From Plazaster borealis (lineage: Eukaryota; Echinodermata; Asteroidea; Forcipulatida; Labidiasteridae): a stretch of DNA of 64,000 nucleotides. The stretch covers positions 1 to 64,000 of the forward strand of contig JAJGQC010000408.1 in NCBI GenBank assembly GCA_021014325.1, written 5' to 3'. The notes below the pieces were generated by a model. It made no database searches and was not told where the DNA came from. It saw only the letters and a program-made list of their open reading frames with translations. Both the position numbers and the translations under genes were made by a program. Below, piece after piece: positions 32,054-41,235 of the stretch (positions are counted from its first letter, which is position 1; each line of letters opens with the position of its first letter).

Positions 32054-32265
32054 AGAAAATTTTAAGAATTAATGTGAAAAATAGCAGTTTGGATGGAAAG
32101 GGAATCTTAATTTAAGGAAACGGACACCAAGCTTGTCCGATGTAGTCCTTATCTATAGTCAGTTTTCACCGAGAGTGGAATTAGGCCTACTATTTGCGGG
32201 GTTTTCTTTAGAAACCCTGTCACACAGTTACCCACTGCAAGGTCCTATTTCGTTACATTTTCATA
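32054..32265. repeat. Duplicated segment, partner of 29843-30060
   Basis: See the entry at 29843. Confidence 0.7.
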
Positions 32266-32389
32266 AATCTTTCACCTGACGGATAAGTGATATATATCAT
32301 TTTCACTGATGTTTCAAATTCTTAATATAATATGAAATTTGAGTGCTTCAAAAAAGTGTATGCAATAAATCTGATTTTCTTTAATTGTT

Positions 32390-32606
32390 TTAATGGGTTT
32401 TTTGTATGAGAGATCGCCGAACATCACAAGGCCGGACGACTACTTCAAGGTGAGGACTACACTTAACTGATTTGGGCTATCGACTCAAATCAACTGCCAC
32501 CAGGGACACGTTGCCACTTGTCCATGAGTGCACAAGTGTCATGACCGGGATTAATCGGGATTTGAACCCACACTCTGCTGCTAACACACTCGGCCACGAC
32601 ACGCCA
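32390..32606 (-). mobile_element. tRNA-derived SINE
   Basis: Read on the minus strand, the head (32534-32605) begins GGCGTGTCGTGGCCGAGTGT, with an A box TGGCCGAGTG as in class II (Leu/Ser-type) tRNAs, and a B box GGTTCAAATCC at 32556-32566. The body then runs leftward through CCCTGGTGGCAGTTGATTTG and ends in a T/A-rich tail. Related pieces are at 392-452 and 19622-19850. Confidence 0.8.
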
Positions 32607-33380
32607 AGATTTGTTGCAAGCGCACGGGAATGGGATGAATGGCTTTGTACTCTCGGGATAATATTGATCCTATTGGGCAGAGCTTTCAAAGAGACCCAAG
32701 GGGATCCATGCACAGTGTCTTCAAGATTTTAAAACAACATCGGCCGGCTTATTGCGGGCTGAGGCTTAATCAAAGCCAATATAACCGGCTTATCGCAAAA
32801 AATTCCTATTGTTGTGATTATATTCCCTAGATTTTAAACTCGAATACGAGACAAATCAAATTCTTGAAATGAAGATGGTAAAAGCAAACTAATGCTTGCA
32901 AGTATGCCGTTTGTCGTGGGCTCAGAGCAAAAAAGGATGTACTTAAGAACTTGATTTGCTAAGAGCATAAAGGATTTAAACCCATTATGCGTGCATGTGT
33001 CTTGTATCTCAATTCTGCTGGATCTTTCGACTGGATCTTTCGAGGTCTTAAGTTTTTTCTGGTCTGAGCCGACGTCGTGCATAAATGGTTGAGCTCGTCC
33101 CTGACAAAAACATTTGTGAGTAGTCAGTGCTTACAGTTCAGGAGTCAAGGAAATCATATTAACTTTTCTTAAGATAACAAAAAGAATTAATTTCTTTCAC
33201 AAGAAACTCCATGAGACCATGAGAAGAACTAACTTCCAAGAGAAAGTTTGTATATTTTAAAAATAAGAGTGGATACCTAAGCATTAGATTATCGGTTGTG
33301 GCTGCCTTCTGTCTGCTCTCTGCCCTTGCCTTTTCATTCCACTGCAAATTATCCATATGATTAATTCTGCTACACTATAC
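32607..33380. other. Spacer, no gene recognised
   Basis: Short open frames only; no repeat boundaries were found. Confidence 0.4.
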
Positions 33381-33387
33381 TTGCATG

Positions 33388-33720
33388 TTATTTAGCCTGT
33401 GAGAACGACTCTACTGGGTAGAACCCGCGTGAATCTATTACCACTATTGTTGTGATCTTTTCAGCCGGATGATAGCCGACAGAGGACGCTGTGTACTGTT
33501 GGTTTTTGTCCACAACCATCACTCGAGTTTTATTACAAACCAGAATTATGTTGTATCGAGGATACAGACGGTAAACGTTATGCATATCAGCGCGTCCTTG
33601 TTGTAGTATCATCGGAATAGTGATCTTTTCAAGCACATGTTCCCGCAGTTCTACTAAACAATGACGGCCAAACTGCTTGGGCCACGTGACTATAAACATA
33701 CCCTCCCCGTCTCTCGCCAA
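33388..33720 (-). pseudogene. Isolated METTL27-like C-terminal exon (relic or paralogue)
   Basis: The minus-strand frame encodes MFIVTWPKQFG, then LEKITIPMILQQGRADMHNV, then an unrelated tail to a stop. The last exon of the intact methyltransferase at 41039-41235 encodes LVEKMDISLILQDGRADMYT, so LxxGRADM with the preceding VEK/LEK is shared. About 20 residues between MFIVTW and the shared block are missing relative to that exon, no pyrimidine-rich acceptor precedes it, and no partner exons were found upstream. The simplest reading is a broken paralogous exon; a diverged last exon of a tandem paralogue is the alternative. Confidence 0.5.
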
Positions 33721-33859
33721 ATGTCGTTAGCCCCAGCTGGAGCGCAGACCCTGCGTTGAGAGCCATTGACCGGGGGCCAGGCTGGGGTTAACAAGATATG
33801 ACCGGGACTGTCTGAAAATTTCGAGCATGGATAAAAGAGGGGGTAAAACACAACATTTC

Positions 33860-33937
33860 CTGTAGGCTGGATTCGAACCCGACTACTAGTATTGAGGGCA
33901 GATGTCTTACTAGACCATGTGTCTCAATTGGATGGGT
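33860..33937 (-). repeat. tRNA-like sequence (SINE head or tRNA pseudogene)
   Basis: The minus strand reads CACATGGTCTAGTAAGACAT, with an A box-like TGGTCTAGTAAG, and later GTCGGGTTCGAATCCAGCC with a clear B box. The spacing is close to that of a tRNA. No acceptor stem closes convincingly. Confidence 0.45.
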
Positions 33938-34311
33938 GTTGAAGGCGACGATTTCAAAGAAAGGAGGAAAGTCACTCGAAGATTTGACTATGACCTGTGC
34001 GTGCCGTAGGCTGCCTGTCTATGCTGGTATATTAGGGGTTGGGATGGCTTCAGGAATCCGAGAGTTCAAGAGCCCGACGTACTGCGAGGACACAAATTAT
34101 CGTAAGGTGTTTTGACGGGCTTAAACTTGGCTTGAAAAGGCGCACAATAAATACACACTACAGATAGTGCCCACTTGACGCATGCACACAGTGTAAATTA
34201 GGCCATCTTTACGGACTAATTAATCATACTTTTTTGAACGCAAAGATTACTGTGAGTGTGACGCACAACTACCACGTGTGATGGCAAGCGGGAGTTTTAT
34301 CAACTTAATAG

Positions 34312-34615
34312 ACCTTTCTTTGTTGATAAACAAACCGCGCTGGTTGGCATGGACGGCCGAATGTTAGCAAAACATTCAATCGTGTTAACAGATGTGTGTC
34401 CAAATTCAACATTTCTGTTATCTTTCAATCAACCAAAAATACATACCATGATTGGTTGCTTTGCTTCCAACAAATTCAACACTATTTTAGAATATTTGTG
34501 TAACATTATTACAAACTGTGGCTATCTGCTTATGCTTTGCATTTATGGCTTTCCATAGTTTTCCAACCTCGGTTGGCAAAAACTCGGGCTGTGACGTGTC
34601 AAAAGAAAGGTCTAT
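34312..34615. mobile_element. MITE with ATAGACCTTTCTTTG ends
   Basis: AATAGACCTTTCTTTG at the left and CAAAAGAAAGGTCTAT at the right are inverted. The right end overlaps the next MITE at CTATAG. Confidence 0.75.
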
Positions 34616-34747
34616 AGACCCATTGCGTACGTCACACTCTCAAAATGAGGCAGATCAATATGGACGATAGCTGTTCTCTGTGCGTAAAAACGTGCGCGTG
34701 ACCTCAGCGTATCTATAGCGTTTCGCGTTATGCAAGGGGTCTATTAA
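34612..34747. mobile_element. CTATAGACCC MITE, copy near 34.7 kb
   Basis: CTATAGACCCATTGCGTACG to GCGTTATGCAAGGGGTCTAT. The reverse complement matches 35505-35682 (AACGCGAAACGCTA, GCTGAGGTCACGC, CGTTTTTACGC). Confidence 0.75.
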
Positions 34748-35317
34748 GTTGATTTCTATACACCAATCCAGGCGCGCAAGTGCTGGGCGCCGCCATGGGC
34801 GCCGCGCGCCACTGCTGCGGTGTACTTGTGCCTAATTTTGTGCACAAAGACACGAGAAAATCGTTTCCTTTTCACTTTTTATGGAAATTTAATGTCTTCC
34901 TCGACAATCTATGAAATTTCTCTGACATGGCTGCATGATATGACGATTTACTACATTCTTGATAATTTTTAAATTAAGCACAGAAAAATACTGAAATTCT
35001 GACAAAATACTCTGCCGATGTCGACTATTATGCAGTTTCCGCGTCTTTTTCCCCTAACTCACCTAAGACAAGCACCGTTTTCAAGATGATTCGGTTTCTA
35101 TTTAGTTGCAAATATCTGTGGTCAGTGATCTACATTAGTATATCATGATGTCCTGGAAAGGAAATCGTGTAAGTCGTTGAGGAAAACATTTAATTTCCAT
35201 AAAGAGTGAAAAGGAACATGATTTCCTCATGTCTTTGTGCACAAAACTTGGCACATGTACACCGCAGCAGTGGCGCGCGGTGCTCAACATTTGCGCGCCC
35301 GGTGCGCGTCGGATTAG

Positions 35318-35467
35318 TCTATAGACCCCGGAACGCGCCTCCGAACAATGCGCGTCATTTTGGGTGTCAAAACTCTCTTTTGTGCATGTTTGTATACGAT
35401 TTTGACACCCAATATGACACCCAGGGTAGGCGCATGAGTACGCTGCGCGTTGTGCAATGGGTCTATA
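35318..35467. mobile_element. Intact 150-bp CTATAGACCC MITE
   Basis: CTATAGACCCCGGAACGCGC to GTTGTGCAATGGGTCTATAG, with an inner GGGTGTCAAAACTCTC / TTTTGACACCC hairpin. It is the uninterrupted counterpart of the split copy at 13490-13932. Confidence 0.85.
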
Positions 35468-35501
35468 GCATAGATATAGAATTAATTTTAATTCTATATC
35501 T

Positions 35502-35685
35502 ATGGTCTATAGACCCCTAGCATAACGCGAAACGCTACAGGAACGCTGAGGTCACGCACACGTTTTTACGCTCACAGAATCGTCCAATGATTTGCCTCCT
35601 TTGGCCTCAGTGAGGGCACTTTTGGCCTCAGTGAGGGCGCTTTATGAGCGTGTGACTCATATGCAAGGGTTCTATTCCTCGCATG
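35502..35685. mobile_element. CTATAGACCC MITE, copy with a TTTGGCCTCAGTGAGGGC doublet
   Basis: It starts TGGTCTATAGACCCCTAGC and ends near ATGCAAGGGTTCTATT. TTTGGCCTCAGTGAGGGC occurs twice in tandem at about 35600-35640. Inverse relative of 34612-34747. Confidence 0.7.
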
Positions 35686-35796
35686 GTTGGTGGGTGAACC
35701 AAGTGGCTGCGTAGAAAGTTAGAACGCTTGACGCAGTTCAAAGCTAAACCCAAGATGGCGTCTACATACGGGAACTATCTATTATCATTTTTCTTC

Positions 35797-36290
35797 AACC
35801 TCGTTCCCAGTTGTGTACGATCTCGCCGCACCATTTCTTTTCCTCCCGGATTGCCTTGCTCGATCGTAACCACTGGAAGTGTGACTTTGAAATATCCAAA
35901 AATATTGGATATTTCAATTAGGCCTGTGGTTGATCCATTCTGTGTTAGAGACTACGCAGAGCGCTGCTAACAGACACATCAAGTCATAGAGCAACTGGTC
36001 CACAATCATTTTAATTGGGATCTTGTGATACGTCTAATTGTATGCAGTAATAGAGTGACCACGTAAAAACGTGATTCGTTTAAAGTGTATTGCATCAAAA
36101 TACGTGCATTCTTACATATGCGCACTCAACGTCCGACAAGCACCCTACTACTCAAAAGTTTTTAACAAGCGTGCTCGCAGAGCAGTCACTAATGGTTAGC
36201 CAATTTGCGTTGATTTTCAGTGCTTCCTTCCAGGGTTAGTGACGAGAGGTATCGATACGGCACGCTGCCCATGCTATCGAAGCTTATTTT
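35797..36290. repeat. CAACCTCGTTCCCAG repeat, copy 1
   Basis: It begins CAACCTCGTTCCCAGTTGTG and ends with GTGACGAGAGGTATCGATAC then GGCACGCTGCCCATG. The copy at 41884-42135 has the same ends around a different interior. Confidence 0.55.
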
Positions 36291-36487
36291 TGTTATTTTT
36301 AAAATGTCTTTCTAGCGGCTTCGTTTATTGAAATATATCACAAAACATAACACGAATCTTGTCAACAAAGCTCATATCTTGCCACAAAAATCATAAAGTA
36401 ACTAAGGAGCCAATGTTATGTATACAGAAATATGAAAAATTATTTTAGACTGTTTGGACACGGGTAAAAATGGTTAAACTTTTTATT
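36291..36487. other. Short spacer before the hairpin array
   Basis: Nothing recognised. Confidence 0.4.
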
Positions 36488-36783
36488 AGGTGTTCGTGCA
36501 ATATGAGCACGAACACCTCTTTGTTTTTGTTCTGTTTTTTAGGTGTTCGTGCAATATGAGCACGAACACCTCTTGTTATTGTTCCGTTTTTAGGTGTTCG
36601 TGCAATATGAGCACGAACACCTCTTGTTATTGTTCCGTTTTTTTAGGTGTTCATGCAATATGAGCACGAACACCTCTTTGTTTTTGTTGTGTTTTTTTTT
36701 TAGGTGTTCGTGCAATATGAGCACGAACACCTCTTGTTATTGTTCCGTTTTTAGGTGTTCGTGCAATATGAGCACGAACACCT
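36488..36783. repeat. Array of six near-identical hairpins
   Basis: AGGTGTTCGTGC, loop AATATGA, GCACGAACACCT recurs from 36488, 36541, 36592, 36645, 36702 and 36753 (spacing 53, 51, 53, 57, 51). Each is a perfect 12-bp stem except the fourth (TTCATGC). Spacers are CTC-TTGTTATTGTTCCG or CTTTGTTTTTGTTCTG with T runs. CACGAACACCT also occurs once at the 3' end of each large repeat to the right (38445 and 40210). Confidence 0.95.
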
Positions 36784-36796
36784 CTTGTTATTGTTC

Positions 36797-38489
36797 CGTT
36801 TTTTTTTTTTTTTCTTCTCCATCTTCTTCTTCCCTAGAACTCTTCTCTACAGCATAACTCAACATTGAAACTGAATTGAACCTTGAAACTCATCAGACAA
36901 TTGAACCTCAATATGAGGACGGCACAATTGTCATGACGTCATGATGACGTCATCAGGTGTCGAATTACAACGTTTTTAAAGTTGAAAAATGACCATTTGG
37001 TATTTGCTGTATCTCATTGAATATGAAAGCTATGATGTTCATAATTGGGCATGTGATAGATCAAGACTGGGGCTACATTTCAAAAGTTAACGTCAAAATC
37101 GTATGACCTTTTCTTCTAGGTCATGCCCTAGGTCAAAGTTTGCCTTTGGTTTTTTTCTTGAAAACATCATTTTCGGGCTTATCTACGACATAACTCAAGA
37201 TTGAAATTGAATTTTACATTGAAACTCATCAGACATTTGAACCTAAATATCAAGACGACACAAACTTGATGATGTCATGATGGCGTCATCAGGTATTGAA
37301 TTACATTCAATCAAAGTTTAATATTTGAAAAAAAATCATAACTCATGAATGACATGTTGGATTTTTACAATCTATACATCATCGGAAAGTTCGTTAAAGG
37401 TCCAACAAACGCTACACAAAAAGTGACCCCATTTGACCTTGACTTCCGGTTCAACCCGGAAATTTAAAATTATATAAATTTCGTATCTCAAAACTACTTA
37501 TCTTTTCAGCATAATTTCTGCATCAGGTTGTAAAACGTTGAGCCAGCTCAAACTTTTGCACAGAAATAACAACATTTTGACATTTACATCTTGTCTTATG
37601 ACCACCGGCATTAAAGCGCACGTTTGTGTTGACCCAATTTGATAACGCAAGATGGTGTAATAACACGTGTACAGATACACGTACATTGTGCGTGTAGTTC
37701 AGTTTACATCAACTACATGTAGGAATACATTAAATAGCATCGCTGTTACCTTGTATATTGCGCACCCCGGCATGAAGATAATCCATGTAATAATTGAAAA
37801 ATTCGTAACTCCTGAACCACACATTGGATTTTTACAATCTATACATCATCTGAAAGGTCTTTGTAAAACCTAACATACGCTACACTTATTGTGACCCTGT
37901 TTGACCCTGACTTCCGGTTCAAAGCGGAAGTTGAAATTTAATGTTTCAAAATTCATAATTCCTGAACCACACGATGGATTTTTACAATCTATACACCATT
38001 GGACAAGTATGTAACAACTTAACAAACGATATACAGAATGTGACCCCAAGTGACCTTTACTTCCTGTTCAAACCGGAAGATGAAATTTAATATTTGAAAA
38101 AATCAGAACTCCTGAACCACACATTGGATTTTTATCATCTATACATCAGCAGAAAGGGCTCCAAAGATTTAAGAAACGCTACACACTGTGACCTCATTTG
38201 ACCTTGACTTCCGGTTCAAACCGGAAAGTAAAAGTTAATGTTTCAACAAATCGTTTGAGGTTTACAATCCATACATCATCTTAAACGTCTTCATAAACTA
38301 AATGCGCTACACATAATGTGACCCCTATTTGACCTTGACTTCCGGTCCAAACCGGAAGTTGATGTTAAATTTTAGAAAAATTCATAACTCCTGGACCAGG
38401 CATTGGATTGATAAGGTACAATGTTTATTCATTCAATCACTTCCCACGAACACCTTGTTTTTGTCACATGACAAAAACTGAAAGTCTAG
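36797..38489 (+). repeat. 1.7 kb direct repeat R1 (Helitron/Helentron-like body)
   Basis: It opens TTTTTTCTTCTCCATCTTC, passes AACTCTTCTCT and CATGACGTCATGATGACGTC, then runs of about 145-bp subunits built around GAACCACACATTGGATTTTT, ATCTATACATCATC, TTGACCTTGACTTCC and CCGGTTCAAACCGGAAGT-type palindromes. It ends CCCACGAACACCTTG, then a hairpin (TTTTTGTC-ACAT-GACAAAAA) and CTGAAAGTCTAGA. Confidence 0.9.
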
Positions 38490-40255
38490 ATTTTTTTCTT
38501 CTCCATCTTCTTCTTCTTCTTCTTCTTCTCTGGAACTCTTCTCTAGAACATAACTCAAGATTGAAACTGAATTGAACCTTGAAACTCAACAGACAATTGA
38601 ACCTCAATATGAAGACGGCACCAACTTACTGACGTCATGATGACGTCATCAGGTGTCGAATTACAAGGGTTTTAAAGTTGAAAAATGACCATTTGTTATT
38701 GGCTGTATCTCCTTGAATTTGAAAGCTGTGATGTTCATAATTGAGCATCGGATAGATCACGACTTGGGCAACATTTCAAAAGTTAACGCAAAAATCGTAT
38801 GACCTTTGCTTCCGGTCGTACCAGAAGGTCAAAGTTTGCCTTTGTTTGTTTTTCTTTAAAAAATGAATTTCGGGGCATAACTCAAGATTAAAATTGAATT
38901 GAACATTGAAACTCACCAGATAATTGGACCTCAATATCAAGACGACACAAACTTGATGATGTCATGATGACGTCATCAGGTATTGAATTACAATGAGTTT
39001 AATATTTGTAAACAAATCATAACTCTTGAACCACATATTGGATTTTTACAATCTATACATCATCGGATAGGTCGTTAAACGATCAACAAAAGGTACACAA
39101 AGTATGACCCTGTTTGACCTTGACTTCTGGTTCAAACCGGAAGTTGAAAATTTCACAAAACTCTTATCTCAAAAACCACGTATTTTTTTATCAAAGTTTT
39201 TGCATCAGGTGATAGATGATTGAGCCTGCTCAAACTTTTGCACAGACATGACAACATTTTGACTTTTACATCTGGTCAAAACCGGACGTTAAAGCCAACG
39301 TTGGTTAGCGCACGTGTCTCTTGACGTGACTCACGTTGACAACGCACGACGGCACAACAGTGTATTAACACATGTAGGCACTACGCACACACTGAACATG
39401 CACGTAGCACGAGCACGTGTAGTTAGTTTACATTGTGTATAGTCTTGGTTCCAAGACGCTCCGGTTGAAGACTAATGTATGTACTGTACAGCTACATGTA
39501 TGGATACATTTGGCGTGACTGTGCAATATACAAAGAAACAACGAGCGAAAATGCAATATTTGAAAATGTTGTAACTCTTGAACCACACATTGATATTAAC
39601 AATCCATACATCATCTGAAAGGTCTTAATAAACCTAACACGCGCTACACAAAGTGTGACCCTGTTTGACCTTGAATTCCGGTTAAAACCGGAAGTTGAAA
39701 TTTAATATTTAAAAATATCTTAACTTCTGAACAACTCATTTGATTTTTACAATCTATTCATCATTGGGAAAGTATGTAACAACTTTAGAAACGATATACA
39801 GAATGTAACCTAATTGACCTTTACTTCCTGTTCAAACCGGAAGATAAAATTTAAAATTTGAAAAAATCAGAACTCCTGAACCACACATCGGATTTTTATC
39901 ATCTATACATCATCAGAAAGGGCTCCAAAGATTTAAGAAACGCTACACACTGTGACCTCATTTGACCTTGACTTCCGGTTCAAACCGGAATATGAAAGTA
40001 AATGTTCCAACAAATTGTTGGAGGTTTACAATCCATACATCATCTAAATCATCTTCATAAACTAAACGCGCTACACAAAATGTGACCCCTATTTGACCTT
40101 GACTTCCGGTCCAAACCGGAAGTTGATGTTAATTTTTTTGAAAAATTCATAACTCCTGGACCAGGCACTGGATTGATAAGGTAGAATGTTTATTCATTCA
40201 ATCACTCCCCACGAACACCTTGTTTTTGTCACATGACAAAAACTCAATGTCTAGT
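38490..40255 (+). repeat. 1.7 kb direct repeat R2, ending in a Helitron-like 3' terminus
   Basis: It repeats R1 in the same order with more divergence. The end reads CACGAACACCTTG, hairpin TTTTTGTC-ACAT-GACAAAAA (40223-40242), CTCAATGT, CTAGT (40251-40255). A stem-loop about 8-10 bp before CTAGT is the known 3' end of Helitrons. No Rep/helicase ORF is present. Confidence 0.85.
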
Positions 40256-40838
40256 TATATTATCAAAAATATTATTATTTGTATTATTATTATTAGTTTC
40301 TGTAAGAATCTGCTTTGTGGTAGTTCACGGTGCAACGCCCTCTTTAGCTACAGCCCGAAGACTTAAGGCAAATTTAAGCTTTACTCTTGGTTGGTGCAGA
40401 TAATTTATATTCGCACGGTCCCAGCGCCTTATCCAAAGGCACTGGGTATGGGCTGTCGTATACGCATGCACACTGGACTGTTCCCCTTGACCTAACAACC
40501 CTCTCCCTGATAACGAAAGACTCGACTATCGATAATAATCTTATAGCTCTGTTGCGTAAATCCGTTGCAAATAATTATTGTCATTCTTTGCATTGTACCT
40601 GTAGGGCTATACAAAATTATCTTATTCTTACTTTAGTTTCAAAAAAGACTGACGTGTACGTTTTGTATCCATGCACGGAGCTTCCATAATATTTATCATA
40701 TTGCGTGTGTACTAAGTTGCGATTGTGCGCATTGCGCCTACTGCAGTACATTTCCCATCGAGCATCACCACATCTTGAACAAAAGATCATTGTCTGCACT
40801 GATCTTAGTTGTTGCATCAAAAAAGGTGCTTGCTGAAA

Positions 40839-40915
40839 TGGCGTCCAGTGCACATTTCACATTTCAGCCCGAGTTCCCCATTTTGCCTCTTCGACAGAAG
40901 CTGTTTAATTTCCAG
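40839..40915 (+). CDS. Possible first coding exon, function unknown
   Basis: ATG in good context (GAAATGGCGTCC) opens a codon-like frame, MASSAHFTFQPEFPILPLRQ then KLFNFQR, before GGTAATAAT, a fair donor. FPILPLRQKL is reminiscent of the segment before motif I in DEAH helicases (FPI-x-x-x-R), but no motif I exon follows within reach. It would overlap the 3' end of the methyltransferase gene on the other strand, which counts against it. Confidence 0.25.
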
Positions 40916-41038
40916 AGGGTAATAATTAATATAGCCGGCGTGTTGGGCACCGTTTTTAAATATGCGTCAGTTCGTGGCGCGACCGACGATAACTCAGCTA
41001 CCGTTGACCCTGTCTTATTGTGATCGTGAAGTTGGGTT

Positions 41039-41235
41039 TTACTGGCGGCGAATCGTGTACATATCTGCGCGGCCGTCTTGTAAAATCAATGATATATCCA
41101 TTTTCTCGACCAGTTCCCACCTGCCTTGCTGTATATTGTCGTTGATGGCGTCCTGCATGTCAATGATGATGTCTTTATGCTCTTGGGTGTCTCCTTCGAC
41201 CAGTGTCCAGCTCAGAGTGAAAACCATTAAGCCTC
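41039..41235 (-). CDS. METTL27: METTL27-like exon 5 and stop
   Basis: Acceptor GATTTACTTGTAG, then codons completing GGLMVFTLSWTLVEGD, and LVEKMDISLILQDGRADMYT to the stop at 41039-41041. The C-terminal block is also seen in the isolated exon at 33.4-33.7 kb. Confidence 0.92.

Noticed and set aside
32534..32605. Functional tRNA gene
   Set aside because: A and B boxes are good, but the anticodon arm and acceptor stem do not close, and the sequence continues into a SINE body.
36488..36783. CRISPR array
   Set aside because: Repeats are palindromic and evenly spaced, but spacers are near-identical T-rich sequence, there are no cas genes, and the setting is eukaryotic.
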